From Longispora sp040681875 (GTDB lineage: Bacteria > Actinomycetota > Actinomycetes > Mycobacteriales > Micromonosporaceae), in contig NZ_JBFAZP010000002.1 in the NCBI RefSeq assembly GCF_040681875.1, forward strand, positions 744,001 to 808,000: 64,000 nucleotides of DNA. The letters are read 5' to 3'. The notes beneath the pieces are model-generated. The model did no database searches, was not told where the DNA came from, and saw nothing but the letters and a program-made list of their open reading frames with translations. Positions 44,406 through 53,775 of this stretch are shown here, piece by piece. A program made the position numbers and the translations under genes. The stretch's first letter is position 1. Every line of letters starts with the position of its first letter.

Positions 44406-45113
44406 ATGCGCTTCCAGCGCACGCTCTTCGCGGCCCTCGGGCTCGCCGCCGCCCTGCTCGTCTCGGCACCCGCGCACGCCGTCGGTAACGCGCCCGGCGC
44501 CGTCGGCGGAACGCCCCCGAGCGTCGTAGGAGGCGGGTACTCCTCCTACACCTACGGCGCGGTCAAACAGTTCCGCAACGGCGCGGAGTGGTGCACCGCC
44601 AGCCAGATCGCCCCGAGCTGGATTCTGACCGCCCAGCACTGCGTGTCCGCCAGCGCGTCCTACTCCTACCGGATCGGCAGCACCGACGCGTACTCCGGCG
44701 GCACCACCGTCACCGCGAGTTACGTCTACCAGCACCCGCAGGCCGACCTCGCCCTCGTCCAGCTGTCCCGGCCGGTCAGCGGAACCTACACCCGGCTCGG
44801 GTCGACCTCCGTCGGCCAGAACGCGCAGATCTACGGCTGGGGCTCGACCTGCCCGTCCGACCAGTGCCAGTCGCGCTACCTGAAGTACGCCAACACCCGG
44901 GTCTTCTCCACCAACAGCCGTGACGGGCGCGGCGGCGTCGCGATCGGCGTGCAGCGCGTGGACGGCATCATCGCCGGCGGGGACTCCGGCGGCCCGGTGT
45001 TCGCCGGCGGCTACCAGGTCGGCGTCGCCTCGACCAGCGACCGCGCCAACTACGCCTACTACACCAGCACCACGGCGTACCGCAGCTGGATCCGCAACAT
45101 CTCCGGCGTCTGA
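44406..45113 (+). CDS. Secreted trypsin-like serine protease (S1)
   Basis: 235 aa. Signal peptide to AHA25, short propeptide to about SV40, then mature VVGGGYSSY. Triad: H78 in TAQHC, D114 in ADLAL, S194 in GGDSGGP. GIIAG ahead of the serine loop and cysteines C63/C79 and C149/C154 fit compact actinobacterial S1 proteases. AAAGAGG lies upstream of ATG 44406. Exported by Sec, processed extracellularly. Controlled, most likely, by the divergent LysR gene. Confidence 0.9.
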   Translation: MRFQRTLFAALGLAAALLVSAPAHAVGNAPGAVGGTPPSVVGGGYSSYTYGAVKQFRNGAEWCTASQIAPSWILTAQHCVSASASYSYRIGSTDAYSGGTTVTASYVYQHPQADLALVQLSRPVSGTYTRLGSTSVGQNAQIYGWGSTCPSDQCQSRYLKYANTRVFSTNSRDGRGGVAIGVQRVDGIIAGGDSGGPVFAGGYQVGVASTSDRANYAYYTSTTAYRSWIRNISGV

Positions 45114-45143
45114 CCCGGGCGAGGCCCCGTCACCCCTCAGCCG

Positions 45144-45180
45144 GCCGCCCGGTGTGCGGTCGAATGGCCGGCCGGGCGGC
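45144..45180 (+). terminator. Hairpin after S1 protease gene
   Basis: GCCGCCCGG (45144-45152) pairs with CCGGGCGGC (45172-45180), 9-bp stem with a long loop, 30 bp after the protease stop. Confidence 0.45.
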
Positions 45181-45311
45181 GGCAACACGAACTCGTCCCC
45201 ACCGCCGCCCCGTGCGGGTCCGGAAGCCCGGTTCACCCATCGGCGACGCTCCCGCACCACTCCCCACAGGGTCGGCGCCCCTACATCTGATCCAATGAAA
45301 AAGGACCCCTT

Positions 45312-46949
45312 ATGCGTTACATACGGCAACTACCCCTCTTGACAGCACTCGTGCTCGGTGCGGCCGTCGCGCCCGCCACGCTGGCCGCCGCCGCGCCACC
45401 CGCCGCGAAATGCACGTTCCAGACCGGAGCCCACTCGGAGATCGCACCGAAGTGCGTCTCCGCCAAGATCACGCTCGACCGGCTGCCCGCGGTGGGCGAA
45501 TCGACGACCGTGCGGATCCACGTGCGGTCGCAGGTGCGCGTCGGCACCGCCCGGCTCGGCATCCGCCTGTCGGACAACCTGCGACTGGAGACCGCCGGCA
45601 CGGGCCTGTCGGCCCCGCGCGCGGTCGGCCTCGACCATCTCGCCGAGCAGCAGTTCGGGCTGACGGACAGGGGGCGGGTGGTGACCGCCCGGGTGACTGC
45701 CCTGCGGACCGGCCCCGCCCAGATCCAGGCCGACGTGGCCGACGCCGACCAGCCCGACCAGCTCCGCGCCGCCCACGGCTCGACCGAGTTCACCGTCGAC
45801 GTGACGGATTCCCGGCCGGGCATCGCGTCGACCGACGCCCCGGCCGTCGACACCGGCCCCGCCGCCCCGGTCACCGCCAGCGGACAGGCCACCCCGATCG
45901 CGCCCCGAGCGCCGGACGCCACCGCACCCGGCCAGATCTGCGCGACCGGGCAGTTCACGGTCGCCAACAAGAACGGCACCTGGCTCGTCGGTCGCAACAT
46001 CCCCGTCGCGGTGCAGGGCAGAACCACGTCGAGCGCGGCCCTGACCACCTACGCCAGTGGGCTGACCGGCGTCGGTGACGGCCGGTACCGGCTGTGCTTC
46101 ACCGCCCCGGTGTCCACGATGTACTCCGTGCAGGTCCGGTTCAGCACCGAGGCCTCCGTGTGGCGGGTGACCAACAACGCCGGGACCAGCATCTACACGA
46201 TCACCACGGCGGCGAAGTACAACGTGGCGTCCGGCACGGACCCGAACTATGGGACGACCGCGCCTTCGAGTACCCATATGCGGGGTTGGCATGCCTTCGA
46301 CACCATGAACATCCTGTGGTCGATGCGCGGCTCCGGCACCGGCTGCTGGACCGCCCGGGAGACCGCCAACTGCACGACGATCACCCTGCACTGGCAGCCG
46401 GGCAGCACCGACGGCACCTACTTCTCGCCGTCGGGCCGGTACGTGGCCTTCGCCGACGCCGACCCCGACTCCGAACACCTCGTCATGCACGAGGCCGGGC
46501 ACGCGTTCATGGACCTGCTCTACAACCGCTGGTGGCCCTACTTCGACTGCCCGAACCCGCACTACCTGCACAAGCGCTCCGGCGCCAACTGCGCCTGGAC
46601 CGAGGGCTTCGCCAACGCCGTCACCGGCTACGGCATGGGCGACGGCCGGTTCTACTGGCCCAACGGCCAGTACGTGAACCTGATGTCCACCGCCTGGTAC
46701 GACCCGTCCCGCCCCGCCAGCAACACCAACCTCGAGAACGGCGACTGGGTCGAGAGCCGCGTCGCCGGAGCCATGATCGACCTGTGGCGCAACCGCGACG
46801 GCGGTCCGGCCCGGACGTTCGACCTGATGCGCCGCTACCAGTCCAGCTCGTTCCGCGAACACTTCCTCAGCGACCGCCCCCTGGTCGGACTCGACACGTC
46901 GGCGGCGGCCCGCAACCTCGTCTACACCCACACCATCGACTACCGCTGA
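45312..46949 (+). CDS. Secreted gluzincin-type metalloprotease (paralogue of the 38-kb gene)
   Basis: 545 aa from ATG 45312. Signal peptide MRYIRQLPLLTALVLGAAVA, cleavage near AAAA. Same domain order as the gene at 36727-38843: ITLDRLPAVGESTTVRIHVR beta domain, middle domain with ICATGQF and RNIPVAVQG, then HEAGHAFMD (H393, H397) and WTEGFAN (E431) as zinc site. It ends at HTIDYR, where the paralogue continues into a carbohydrate-binding-like domain; a degenerate trace of that domain follows the stop. I cannot assign a named MEROPS family. No cognate HTH regulator precedes it and it lacks the conserved promoter block; the S1 gene lies 198 bp upstream. Confidence 0.8.
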   Translation: MRYIRQLPLLTALVLGAAVAPATLAAAAPPAAKCTFQTGAHSEIAPKCVSAKITLDRLPAVGESTTVRIHVRSQVRVGTARLGIRLSDNLRLETAGTGLSAPRAVGLDHLAEQQFGLTDRGRVVTARVTALRTGPAQIQADVADADQPDQLRAAHGSTEFTVDVTDSRPGIASTDAPAVDTGPAAPVTASGQATPIAPRAPDATAPGQICATGQFTVANKNGTWLVGRNIPVAVQGRTTSSAALTTYASGLTGVGDGRYRLCFTAPVSTMYSVQVRFSTEASVWRVTNNAGTSIYTITTAAKYNVASGTDPNYGTTAPSSTHMRGWHAFDTMNILWSMRGSGTGCWTARETANCTTITLHWQPGSTDGTYFSPSGRYVAFADADPDSEHLVMHEAGHAFMDLLYNRWWPYFDCPNPHYLHKRSGANCAWTEGFANAVTGYGMGDGRFYWPNGQYVNLMSTAWYDPSRPASNTNLENGDWVESRVAGAMIDLWRNRDGGPARTFDLMRRYQSSSFREHFLSDRPLVGLDTSAAARNLVYTHTIDYR

Positions 46950-47318
46950 CCGGCACGCCGCCCTGGCCGCCAGCAACGGCTTCGACGGCGGTACCGGCAC
47001 TGACGCGTCCCCCCACGCTCACCCGTGCCCAGGTCCGCAGCCAACGGACCTGGGCACGGCAGCGGGACCGCCCGGTAGGGGATCAGCTGTCGAGTTCTTC
47101 GCGGCCCTTGCTGCGGGCATCCGTCCAGTAGCTGCACAGGGGCAATAGCCGAGCGCCGAGGACCACGGGCACCTCGTACCCGGAAAGGGTCTTTCCCTGG
47201 GCGAGCCTGCACGAATGGGAAGTGGGGACTGCCCGACCGGCGACACCAACGACAGCGCCTCCCGACGGCGAGGTGATCATGCTGGTGGGGACTCGACCAC
47301 GGCCCCGGGGGGAGCCGC
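46950..47318. other. Gap between metalloprotease and second candidate effector
   Basis: 369 bp with no supported gene. Contents: a relic of the paralogue's C-terminal domain just after the stop (46947-46995), a perfect hairpin (47024-47058) and, presumably, the effector promoter nearer 47300. Confidence 0.5.
47024..47058 (+). terminator. Perfect 14-bp hairpin after metalloprotease gene
   Basis: CGTGCCCAGGTCCG pairs perfectly with CGGACCTGGGCACG around a 7-base loop, 75 bp after the stop codon at 46949. Confidence 0.75.
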
Positions 47319-49667
47319 GTGACCACCAGCCGACCCGACAGAGACCACGACCAGCCCCGGCACCGGCCGGCCCACCCACCGGCCCGGCGGCCCGAACCCG
47401 GCGGCCGGGCCGCCGCCACGCTCCGCCTGCAACGCCAGGTCGGCAACGCGGCCACCACCCGGGCCGTGACCGCCCTGCAACGCGACGTCGACCCGGCCGC
47501 CGCCCGGCCCGGCTGGGACGCGGCGGTCCAGCACGACCGGTGGGACGACGCGGCCCGGATGATGCCCGGCTGGGACACCGGCTGGCTGGACCGCTACCTG
47601 GAGCCCCTGAACGCCGACCAGCTCAGCCGGCTCGCCGACGCCACCCGCCGGGTGTTCCGCGACCGGGAGCAGGGCATCCGCCAACGGGTCGAGTACTGGC
47701 AGGCCCGCCGCGCGCCCACCCCCGAGGAACGCGAGCGCGAGCGGGTCGCCGCGACCCTGCGCGCGCTGGACGCCGGGGACGGCGACGTCGACTCGCTCGC
47801 GGCCCGGCTCGACGACCGGTCCATGGTCGGCCTGGCCGTGGACCCGAGGGCCCGGCTGATCGCCGCGATCGGCCGGGGCACCCTCGTCGGGGACGAGGAC
47901 GAGACCACGATCACCCGGCTGATCCGGACCACCCCCGAGGCCCAGGGCACCGAGCTGCTGGCCCGGCTGCGGTCCGGCGGCTCCGCCCTGTTCCGCGAAC
48001 TGGACTCCGCGATCGACGGGGAGGAGATCCGGGGGTACCAGTCCGCGCTGTGCGACCTCGCCCTGCGGGCCGGCGGCCCCGAGGAGACCGCCCGCCGGAT
48101 GCACGAGGCCCGCCAGATCGTCTGGGGCGACCCGACCGTGCTGCAGGCGATGACCACCCACCTGGCCCGCACGCACGCCGACCGGCTGGAATGGACCCCC
48201 GCCGGGCGGATCGTGCTGGACCTGCGGCTGCTCGTCGGGCCGCTGTTCTCCGTCGTGCAGCACTACGAGTTCGACCCGACGGAGCTCATCTCGGTCCGGT
48301 TCGTCGCCGACGAGCCCGAGGTCGGCGCGGCGGAGGGCGAGGTGCTGTTCCTGCCGGCGGTCAACCTGTGGGGGTTGCAGCACAAGCAGTTCCGTCAGGA
48401 GATGGGCACCGCCGTCGACGTCGCCCTGCTGGCCGCCGGGGGAACCGGGCTGGTGGCCGCCGGCTCCCGGGCCGCCAAGCTGCTCGCGGCACTCGACCTG
48501 CTGCTCAGCGCCACCGACATCACGGTCCGGTCGTTCCGACCGCAGATCACCGCCATGGCCGGGGGGCCGGAGTTCCTCCGCGCCTGGGACAGCGTCCAGA
48601 AACTCATCATGGTGTACACGCTGGCCCGGGTCGTCCTGGCCGCGCCCACCGCGTTCCAGCGGCTCCGCGAGACCTTCGGCCGGGTCCGGCCCCGGCTGGC
48701 GGGCGGCCCGGCCGGCCCGGTGGAGCAGCAGGTCGACCATGTCCTCCAGGACGCCGCCACCGTCGAGCAGGAGGCCCGGCCCGGCGGGGCCCCGGCGGTC
48801 GGTACGGCCGAGCCGCAGCTGTCCGCCGCGCAGGTGGAGGAGATGGGCCGGGGCAACGCCTCCGCCGCACCGGTACCGGCCGCCGGGGAGGCGCTGCCCG
48901 GGCTGCCGCTGACCGGGCCCGCGCGCGACGCCCGGATCCTGGCCCGCGACGTGCGCGGCCTCGGCCGGTACGTGGCGCCGTACCGGCGGATCGACGCCGA
49001 CTACGCCCGGCTCCAGGCCAGGCTGGACCAGCTGCTCGACCGGATCCGGGGCAACCCGGCGGCCTCGGCCGAGGTGTACGGGCAGCTCCGCGACGTCCGC
49101 GCCCAGCACGACGCCCTCTGGGGCCGGATCCGGGACCTGATGAACTCCGCCGACGACCAGGTCCGGGCCTCCTACCGGCAGGCCCTGGCCACCCACCAGC
49201 TCGAACAGGGCGCCCGCCGGCACGCGACCCTCGACGCCGCGGAGCCGTTCGGCGCCACGGACGACGGGGTCCGCCGGGCGCTGGGCATGACCGGCAACAC
49301 CCAGTCGGCCGACATCCTCGCCTACGGGACCCCGCCCCGGTGGATCATCGCCGAGGGCAAGGGCACCGACGTGGAGCACGCGGTCGAACAGTTCCAGAAC
49401 ACCGTCGACCATCTGCCCGCAGCCGCCCGGCGCACCGGTCGCGCGGTGCCGACCGTGGCGAACACCGAGTTCCGGATCTACCTGCGGCCGGAGCAGTACG
49501 CGCGGTTCACGACGGCGGAGGGACTCAACGGGTACCGGGTCCGGGGCGGGGTGCTGTACCACGGCGTGCCCGGCGGCGGGTTCCAGGAGGCGGAGGTGCT
49601 GATCGGCGGGCAGCGCGCGCACGTGCGGGTGTTCCCGTTCGCCGCGCCCGCGCCGACGTCGATGTGA
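47319..49667 (+). CDS. Putative eCIS-associated effector with C-terminal PD-(D/E)XK-like nuclease motif
   Basis: 782 aa from GTG 47319 (GGGGGGAG upstream). Like the protein at 898-2928 it starts with a charged proline-rich stretch, here containing DRDH, then the signature LQRQVGNAATTRAVTALQR (37-55). The centre is helical with a hydrophobic patch near 370-395 and a proline/alanine linker at about 480-530. Near the C-terminus, D665 (SADILAYG) and AEGKG (E679, K681) give D-x13-E-x-K, the hallmark of PD-(D/E)XK nucleases, embedded in predicted strands. No signal peptide. Inferred cytosolic cargo of a contractile injection particle or a polymorphic toxin; no immunity gene is recognised beside it. 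Confidence 0.6.
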   Translation: MTTSRPDRDHDQPRHRPAHPPARRPEPGGRAAATLRLQRQVGNAATTRAVTALQRDVDPAAARPGWDAAVQHDRWDDAARMMPGWDTGWLDRYLEPLNADQLSRLADATRRVFRDREQGIRQRVEYWQARRAPTPEERERERVAATLRALDAGDGDVDSLAARLDDRSMVGLAVDPRARLIAAIGRGTLVGDEDETTITRLIRTTPEAQGTELLARLRSGGSALFRELDSAIDGEEIRGYQSALCDLALRAGGPEETARRMHEARQIVWGDPTVLQAMTTHLARTHADRLEWTPAGRIVLDLRLLVGPLFSVVQHYEFDPTELISVRFVADEPEVGAAEGEVLFLPAVNLWGLQHKQFRQEMGTAVDVALLAAGGTGLVAAGSRAAKLLAALDLLLSATDITVRSFRPQITAMAGGPEFLRAWDSVQKLIMVYTLARVVLAAPTAFQRLRETFGRVRPRLAGGPAGPVEQQVDHVLQDAATVEQEARPGGAPAVGTAEPQLSAAQVEEMGRGNASAAPVPAAGEALPGLPLTGPARDARILARDVRGLGRYVAPYRRIDADYARLQARLDQLLDRIRGNPAASAEVYGQLRDVRAQHDALWGRIRDLMNSADDQVRASYRQALATHQLEQGARRHATLDAAEPFGATDDGVRRALGMTGNTQSADILAYGTPPRWIIAEGKGTDVEHAVEQFQNTVDHLPAAARRTGRAVPTVANTEFRIYLRPEQYARFTTAEGLNGYRVRGGVLYHGVPGGGFQEAEVLIGGQRAHVRVFPFAAPAPTSM

Positions 49668-49971
49668 CCGGCGGGCTCGGTGCGTCCGTGCGGGCGCATC
49701 CGGCCCGGGGCGTCGGCGTAGGCGTAGGCGCTTCCGGCCCGGGGCGTCCGCGCGCTCCGTGCTCCCTTCCGGTGCGCGCCGGGGACAGTCCTCCGCACGC
49801 TCTCGCAGGCGCGGCCCACCTGCTTCCTTGCGGTGCGCCGTCGGCGCGCCCCGGTGCCGGTGTGGCGCGGGATTCCCAGAAGTTGTCCCATTTAACATGA
49901 TCAATCCACTATGGATCTCTATCGCTGGTTAGGATGGCCTTTTCCTGCCGACCGCCGCCCCAGGGGGTCCC
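49668..49971. other. Gap with a 16-bp direct repeat
   Basis: 304 bp without a supported gene. TCCGGCCCGGGGCGTC occurs at 49699-49714 and again at 49733-49748, separated by a GCGTAG duplication. A comparatively AT-rich stretch at 49890-49935 is the probable promoter region of the next gene. Confidence 0.45.
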
Positions 49972-50973
49972 GTGTCACGTCCTTCCCGGCCCTTGTTCGC
50001 CCTCCTCCTCACCGCCGCCCTCGCCGTTCCCGCCACCGTGCTGCCCGCCGGCACCGCCTCGGCCGCCGCCGCTTCGGCCGGCACCGCTTCGACCGGCACC
50101 GCGCGGCCGGCCACCCGCCCGACGGCGGCCGTCTGGCCGGCCGATCGCCTGCCCGCCCCCACCACCGCCAACCTCGACCCGCCCCTCTACGCCCGGAGTA
50201 CCACCCTCGACGTTCTGGCCTGGTACGACGGGGCCTGGACCACGATCGGCGACCGCTACACCGCCAGCGCCCTGCACGCCGGTGGGGGCGGCGTGGTCGC
50301 CGAGGAACCCGACACCGGCAACCTCTACGCCTGGGACGCCACCCCGGACTCCTGGACCCGGATCGGCGGCCCCGCCGCCCAGGTCGTCGTCGACGACACC
50401 GGCCACGTCTTCGCCCTCTCCCCCGACCGGTCGGCGGTACTCGCCTGGCGCGGCGGCCGGACCTGGCAGAAGATCGCCGGCCCCAGCCAGCAGATCTACG
50501 CCGGCGGCGACCGCGTCGTCTTCCGCACCGACGCCGCCGGGGACCTCTACACCAACCGCGACACCCCCGGCGCCTGGCGGAAGATCAGCGGACCGTCGAC
50601 CCAGTTCACCGCCAGCACCCAGGGGTACGTCAGCCGGCGGAACGCCCAGGGTTCCGCCGAGGTCTGGGACGGAACGAACTGGACGCAGGTCGACTACTAC
50701 GGCGGCAGGATGTACGGGGGTGACTACTACACCGGCGGCATGTGGGTCCTGCAGACGGGTTTCAACCCCAGGATCTGCCCGAACTTCACCCTCTTCAAGG
50801 AAGTGAAGGCCGGTGGTGGCAGGTCCACCTGCGGTGTCGGCAGGACCTACTCGGCCGACAGCCGCCGCTCGATCTACGCCGAGGACCCGACCGCCGGTGT
50901 TCTCAGGTGGATCAGTGGCTCGGGCACCTGGCAGAGGATCGGTGACCCGGTGGGCTGGATCGAAGCGGGCTGA
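49972..50973 (+). CDS. Secreted beta-propeller-like repeat protein
   Basis: 333 aa from GTG 49972. Signal peptide through about SAAAA (residue ~34), an Ala/Thr-rich linker, then repeated ~40-residue units built on W-x-K/R-I-x-GP-x-x-Q (WTRIGGPAAQ, WQKIAGPSQQ, WRKISGPSTQ, and WQRIGDPVG at the end) alternating with strands such as VYA/LYTN. This pattern resembles tachylectin-like or WD-like propellers, often carbohydrate-binding. Two cysteines near 268 and 284. No catalytic motif; binding role inferred. Confidence 0.7.
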   Translation: MSRPSRPLFALLLTAALAVPATVLPAGTASAAAASAGTASTGTARPATRPTAAVWPADRLPAPTTANLDPPLYARSTTLDVLAWYDGAWTTIGDRYTASALHAGGGGVVAEEPDTGNLYAWDATPDSWTRIGGPAAQVVVDDTGHVFALSPDRSAVLAWRGGRTWQKIAGPSQQIYAGGDRVVFRTDAAGDLYTNRDTPGAWRKISGPSTQFTASTQGYVSRRNAQGSAEVWDGTNWTQVDYYGGRMYGGDYYTGGMWVLQTGFNPRICPNFTLFKEVKAGGGRSTCGVGRTYSADSRRSIYAEDPTAGVLRWISGSGTWQRIGDPVGWIEAG

Positions 50974-51165
50974 CCGTCCCAACGGTTGACGGGGCGCACG
51001 GGGATGACCTCGTCATAGGACTCGGGCACAGGTGGCGGTGTGCGCGTGCGTGTTCCGCAACTCGTCGCCGGGCGCCGCGGCGTCAGGTGGGCCCACCGAC
51101 GAGCATGCCCGGCCAGCGGCAGTCGGATCCGAACGCCGTGCCCGTCAGGAACGAGTACCGGATCC

Positions 51166-52164
51166 TCACCCGCCGTCGCCACCGGGACTCATCGGTCCCG
51201 GCGCGCCGTCGGGAGTGGAGCGGCCGTAGCGGTCGGCCAGTTTCCGCAGCTGGGCGACGAGTTCGGGCGGCTCGGTCACGGTGAAGTCCAGGCCGAGCAT
51301 CCCGATGTACACCGCGATCGTCTCCACGTTCTGCGCGCCGGTCACCAGCACACACGTCTCCTCGTCGAGGACCTCGACTCCGCCGATCCAGGGGGTGATC
51401 CGTTCGGCGACGACGGCCGCCGGCGCGTGCACCGTGATCCGGGCCCGGTGCTGCCACGTCGCGGTGGCCACGCCCTGGCCCACGTGACCGGCGAGGTCGT
51501 CGGACGGCAGGTCGCGCGGGGTGAACCCGGGGCCGGTCGGGATCCGGGGGGTGAGGCGGTCGACGCGGAACGTGCGCCAGTCGGCGCGGTCGAGGTCGTA
51601 GGCGACCAGGTACCAGCGGCTGCCCCGGTTGACGAGCCGGTAGGGCTCGACGGAGCGGACGCTGGTCGCGCCGGTGTGGTCGGCGTAGTCGAAGCGGAGA
51701 CGTTCGTGGTCGCGGCACGCGGCGGTCAGGGCGGTGAGTACGGCGGCGTCGGCCTTGGGGCCGGAGTCGTACCGGGTGGTGACGGTGTAGCTCTGCAGGG
51801 TGTTGACCCGGCGGCGCAGCCGGGACGGCAAGACCTGTTCCAGTTTGGCCAGTGCCCGCAGGGAGGACTCCTCGATGCCGGTGATGCTTCCGCTGGCGGC
51901 GGTGCGCAGGCCGAGCGCGATGGCGACGGCCTCCTCGTCGTCGAGGAGGAGCGGGGGCATGGCCGCGCCCGCGCCGAGCCGGTAGCCGCCGACGTTGCCT
52001 CGGGTGGCGTTGACCGGGTAGCCGAGGCCGCGGAGTCGTTCGACGTCGTTGCGGACGGTGCGGGTGCTGACGTCGAGCCGGTCGGCGAGTTCGGGGCCGG
52101 TCCAGTCGCGGGGCGTCTGCAGGAGGGACAGGAGTCTGAGAAGTCGGGCGGATGTTTCCAACAT
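51166..52164 (-). CDS. WYL-domain transcriptional regulator (YafY/DeoR-type HTH)
   Basis: 332 aa from ATG 52164. N-terminal HTH_11: LLSLLQTPRDWTGPELADRL then VSTRTVRNDVERLRGLGYPV. WYL domain with RFDYADHTG, RLVNRGSRWYLVAYDLDR and FRVDRLT; C-terminal WCX region. Divergent from the DHA2 exporter gene. A dyad at 52182-52208 lies 17 bp from its start, ideally placed for autoregulation and for control of the exporter. The same dyad recurs at 58026. WYL domains sense nucleic-acid or nucleotide ligands in other proteins; the ligand here is unknown. Confidence 0.9.
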   Translation of the reverse strand: MLETSARLLRLLSLLQTPRDWTGPELADRLDVSTRTVRNDVERLRGLGYPVNATRGNVGGYRLGAGAAMPPLLLDDEEAVAIALGLRTAASGSITGIEESSLRALAKLEQVLPSRLRRRVNTLQSYTVTTRYDSGPKADAAVLTALTAACRDHERLRFDYADHTGATSVRSVEPYRLVNRGSRWYLVAYDLDRADWRTFRVDRLTPRIPTGPGFTPRDLPSDDLAGHVGQGVATATWQHRARITVHAPAAVVAERITPWIGGVEVLDEETCVLVTGAQNVETIAVYIGMLGLDFTVTEPPELVAQLRKLADRYGRSTPDGAPGPMSPGGDGG

Positions 52165-52181
52165 TCCGCCAGTCTGCCCGA

Positions 52182-52208
52182 CTATCAGGAACGGAGTCTT
52201 CCTAATAG
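52182..52208. promoter_or_regulatory. Operator-like dyad, copy 1
   Basis: CTATCAGGAA-N7-TTCCTAATAG; half-sites match 9 of 10 as inverted repeats. The arms and the 7-bp spacer length are the same as at 58026-58052; only the spacer sequence differs. It lies between divergent WYL and MFS genes, 43 bp before the MFS start. Confidence 0.75.
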
Positions 52209-52251
52209 CGCCGTAGGTTGGTGGCATCCCCCGAACGAGGAGTGAGAAGTC

Positions 52252-53646
52252 ATGACCGCAGTGCTCCAAGCGCCCGTCGTCGCCACCCGCCGTTGGCTGA
52301 GCCTGTTCGCGATCCTGGCCGCCACCCTGATGAACCTGCTCGACGCGTCGGTCGTGAGCGTCGCGGCGCCGGCGATCCAGGGCGACCTCGGCGGCGGCTA
52401 CACGGCGATCCAGTGGATCGCGGCGAGCTACACGCTGGCGATCGCCGTCGGCCTGCTCGCGGGCGGCCGGCTCGGCGACCTGTACGGACGCAAGCCGATG
52501 ATGCGATGGGGCATCGTGGGGTTCCTGGTCGCGTCGGTGGCCTGCGCGGTGGCACCGAGCGCCGAGGCCCTGATCGGGGCCCGCGCGCTGCAGGGCCTGG
52601 CGGCGGCGGTGATGATCCCGCAGGGCTTCGGGCTGCTGCGGGACCTGTTCGGCGCCGCCCTGGGCAAGGCGTTCATGATCTTCGGTCCGGCGATCGGGCT
52701 GTCCACCGTGCTCGGGCCGGTCGTGGCCGGGGCGCTGGTCGACGCCGACGTGTTCGGTACCGGATGGCGCATGATCTTCCTGATCAACCTGCCCCTCGGC
52801 GCGTTCGCGCTGATCGCGGGCGGCAGGGCCCTGCCCGACCCGGCGCCGGTCGCCCGGGGCCACAGGCTCGACTGGCGGGGCGCCGCCGTGGCCGGGACCG
52901 GCATGTTCCTGCTGACCTTCCCGCTGGTGCAGGGCCGGGAGCTCGACTGGCCGCTGTGGACGGTCGCGATGCTGGTCGCGGCGGTGCCGGTACTGGGCCT
53001 GTTCGCCCGGCAGCAGATGCGCGCCACGGACACGAAGCTGATCGAGCTGAGCGTGTTCGCGAAGCGGTCCTACACCTCCGGCGTGGCGTTCGTCCTGGTG
53101 TTCTTCGGCGCGATCTGCGGCTTCGCCCTGACCGTCGGGATGCTGCTCCAGCTGGGCGTCGGCCAGTCGGCGACCCGGGCCAGCCTCACGATGGCCGGCT
53201 GGGCGGTGGGCGCGTTCGTCGGCTCGGGCCTCAGCGGCGGCCTGGTCGCCAGGCTCGGCCGCACGGTCCTGCACCTCGGCCTGGCCGTGATGGCCGTCGG
53301 GATCGGCTGGCTGTACCTGGCCTTCCACGGCGGGTCGACGGCGATCGTGGCGCCGCTGGCGGTGTTCGGCCTCGGGATGGGCATGATCTTCGTGCCGCTG
53401 TTCGACATCATCATGGGCGACGTGGCCGACCACGAGACCGGCTCGGCGGCCGCGGCGCTGGAGACGGTGCAGCAGCTCGCGGCATCGGTCGGGGTGGCCG
53501 TGTTCGGCACGGTGTTCTTCGGCCGGTTCACGGCGCCCGGCACCCACTTCGCGGCCATCGAGCCGGTCACGCTCCTGGCGCTGGCGCTGACCGGGCTCGC
53601 GTTCGCGCTCGGGTTCCTGCTCCCGAAGCGGGCCCGGCAGCACTGA
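52252..53646 (+). CDS. DHA2-family MFS multidrug exporter (EmrB/QacA-like)
   Basis: 464 aa, 14 hydrophobic segments as in DHA2. MNLLDASVVSVAAPAIQGDL and WIAASYTLAIAVGLL open the first helices, followed by the A-loop motif GRLGDLYGRKPMM, and motif C-like GPAIGLSTVLGPVVAGAL. Proton-coupled efflux of lipophilic compounds is the family role. GAGGAG precedes ATG 52252. Divergent from the WYL regulator across a 27-bp dyad, so expression is probably governed by it. Confidence 0.93.
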   Translation: MTAVLQAPVVATRRWLSLFAILAATLMNLLDASVVSVAAPAIQGDLGGGYTAIQWIAASYTLAIAVGLLAGGRLGDLYGRKPMMRWGIVGFLVASVACAVAPSAEALIGARALQGLAAAVMIPQGFGLLRDLFGAALGKAFMIFGPAIGLSTVLGPVVAGALVDADVFGTGWRMIFLINLPLGAFALIAGGRALPDPAPVARGHRLDWRGAAVAGTGMFLLTFPLVQGRELDWPLWTVAMLVAAVPVLGLFARQQMRATDTKLIELSVFAKRSYTSGVAFVLVFFGAICGFALTVGMLLQLGVGQSATRASLTMAGWAVGAFVGSGLSGGLVARLGRTVLHLGLAVMAVGIGWLYLAFHGGSTAIVAPLAVFGLGMGMIFVPLFDIIMGDVADHETGSAAAALETVQQLAASVGVAVFGTVFFGRFTAPGTHFAAIEPVTLLALALTGLAFALGFLLPKRARQH

Positions 53647-53658
53647 ACGGACCCCGCC

Positions 53659-53693
53659 AGCCGGCGGCCGGGCCCCGCGCCCGGCCGCCGGCT
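53659..53693. terminator. Perfect 15-bp hairpin between convergent MFS and M4 genes
   Basis: AGCCGGCGGCCGGGC pairs perfectly with GCCCGGCCGCCGGCT around a 5-base loop, 12 bp after the MFS stop. Confidence 0.8.
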
Positions 53694-53775
53694 CGTGCGT
53701 GCGCGGGGCACGGGCGGGCGGTGACGACCTGCGCCGGCTCGTGCGCGCGCCGGCCGTCCGGCCCGGAAGGGAAGG

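Noticed and set aside
898..49667. A complete contractile injection locus
   Set aside because: No sheath, tube, baseplate or AAA gene in the window; only the two candidate cargo proteins are supported.
49699..49748. 16-bp direct repeat TCCGGCCCGGGGCGTC
   Set aside because: Only two copies with low-complexity sequence between; not a CRISPR and no mobile element nearby.
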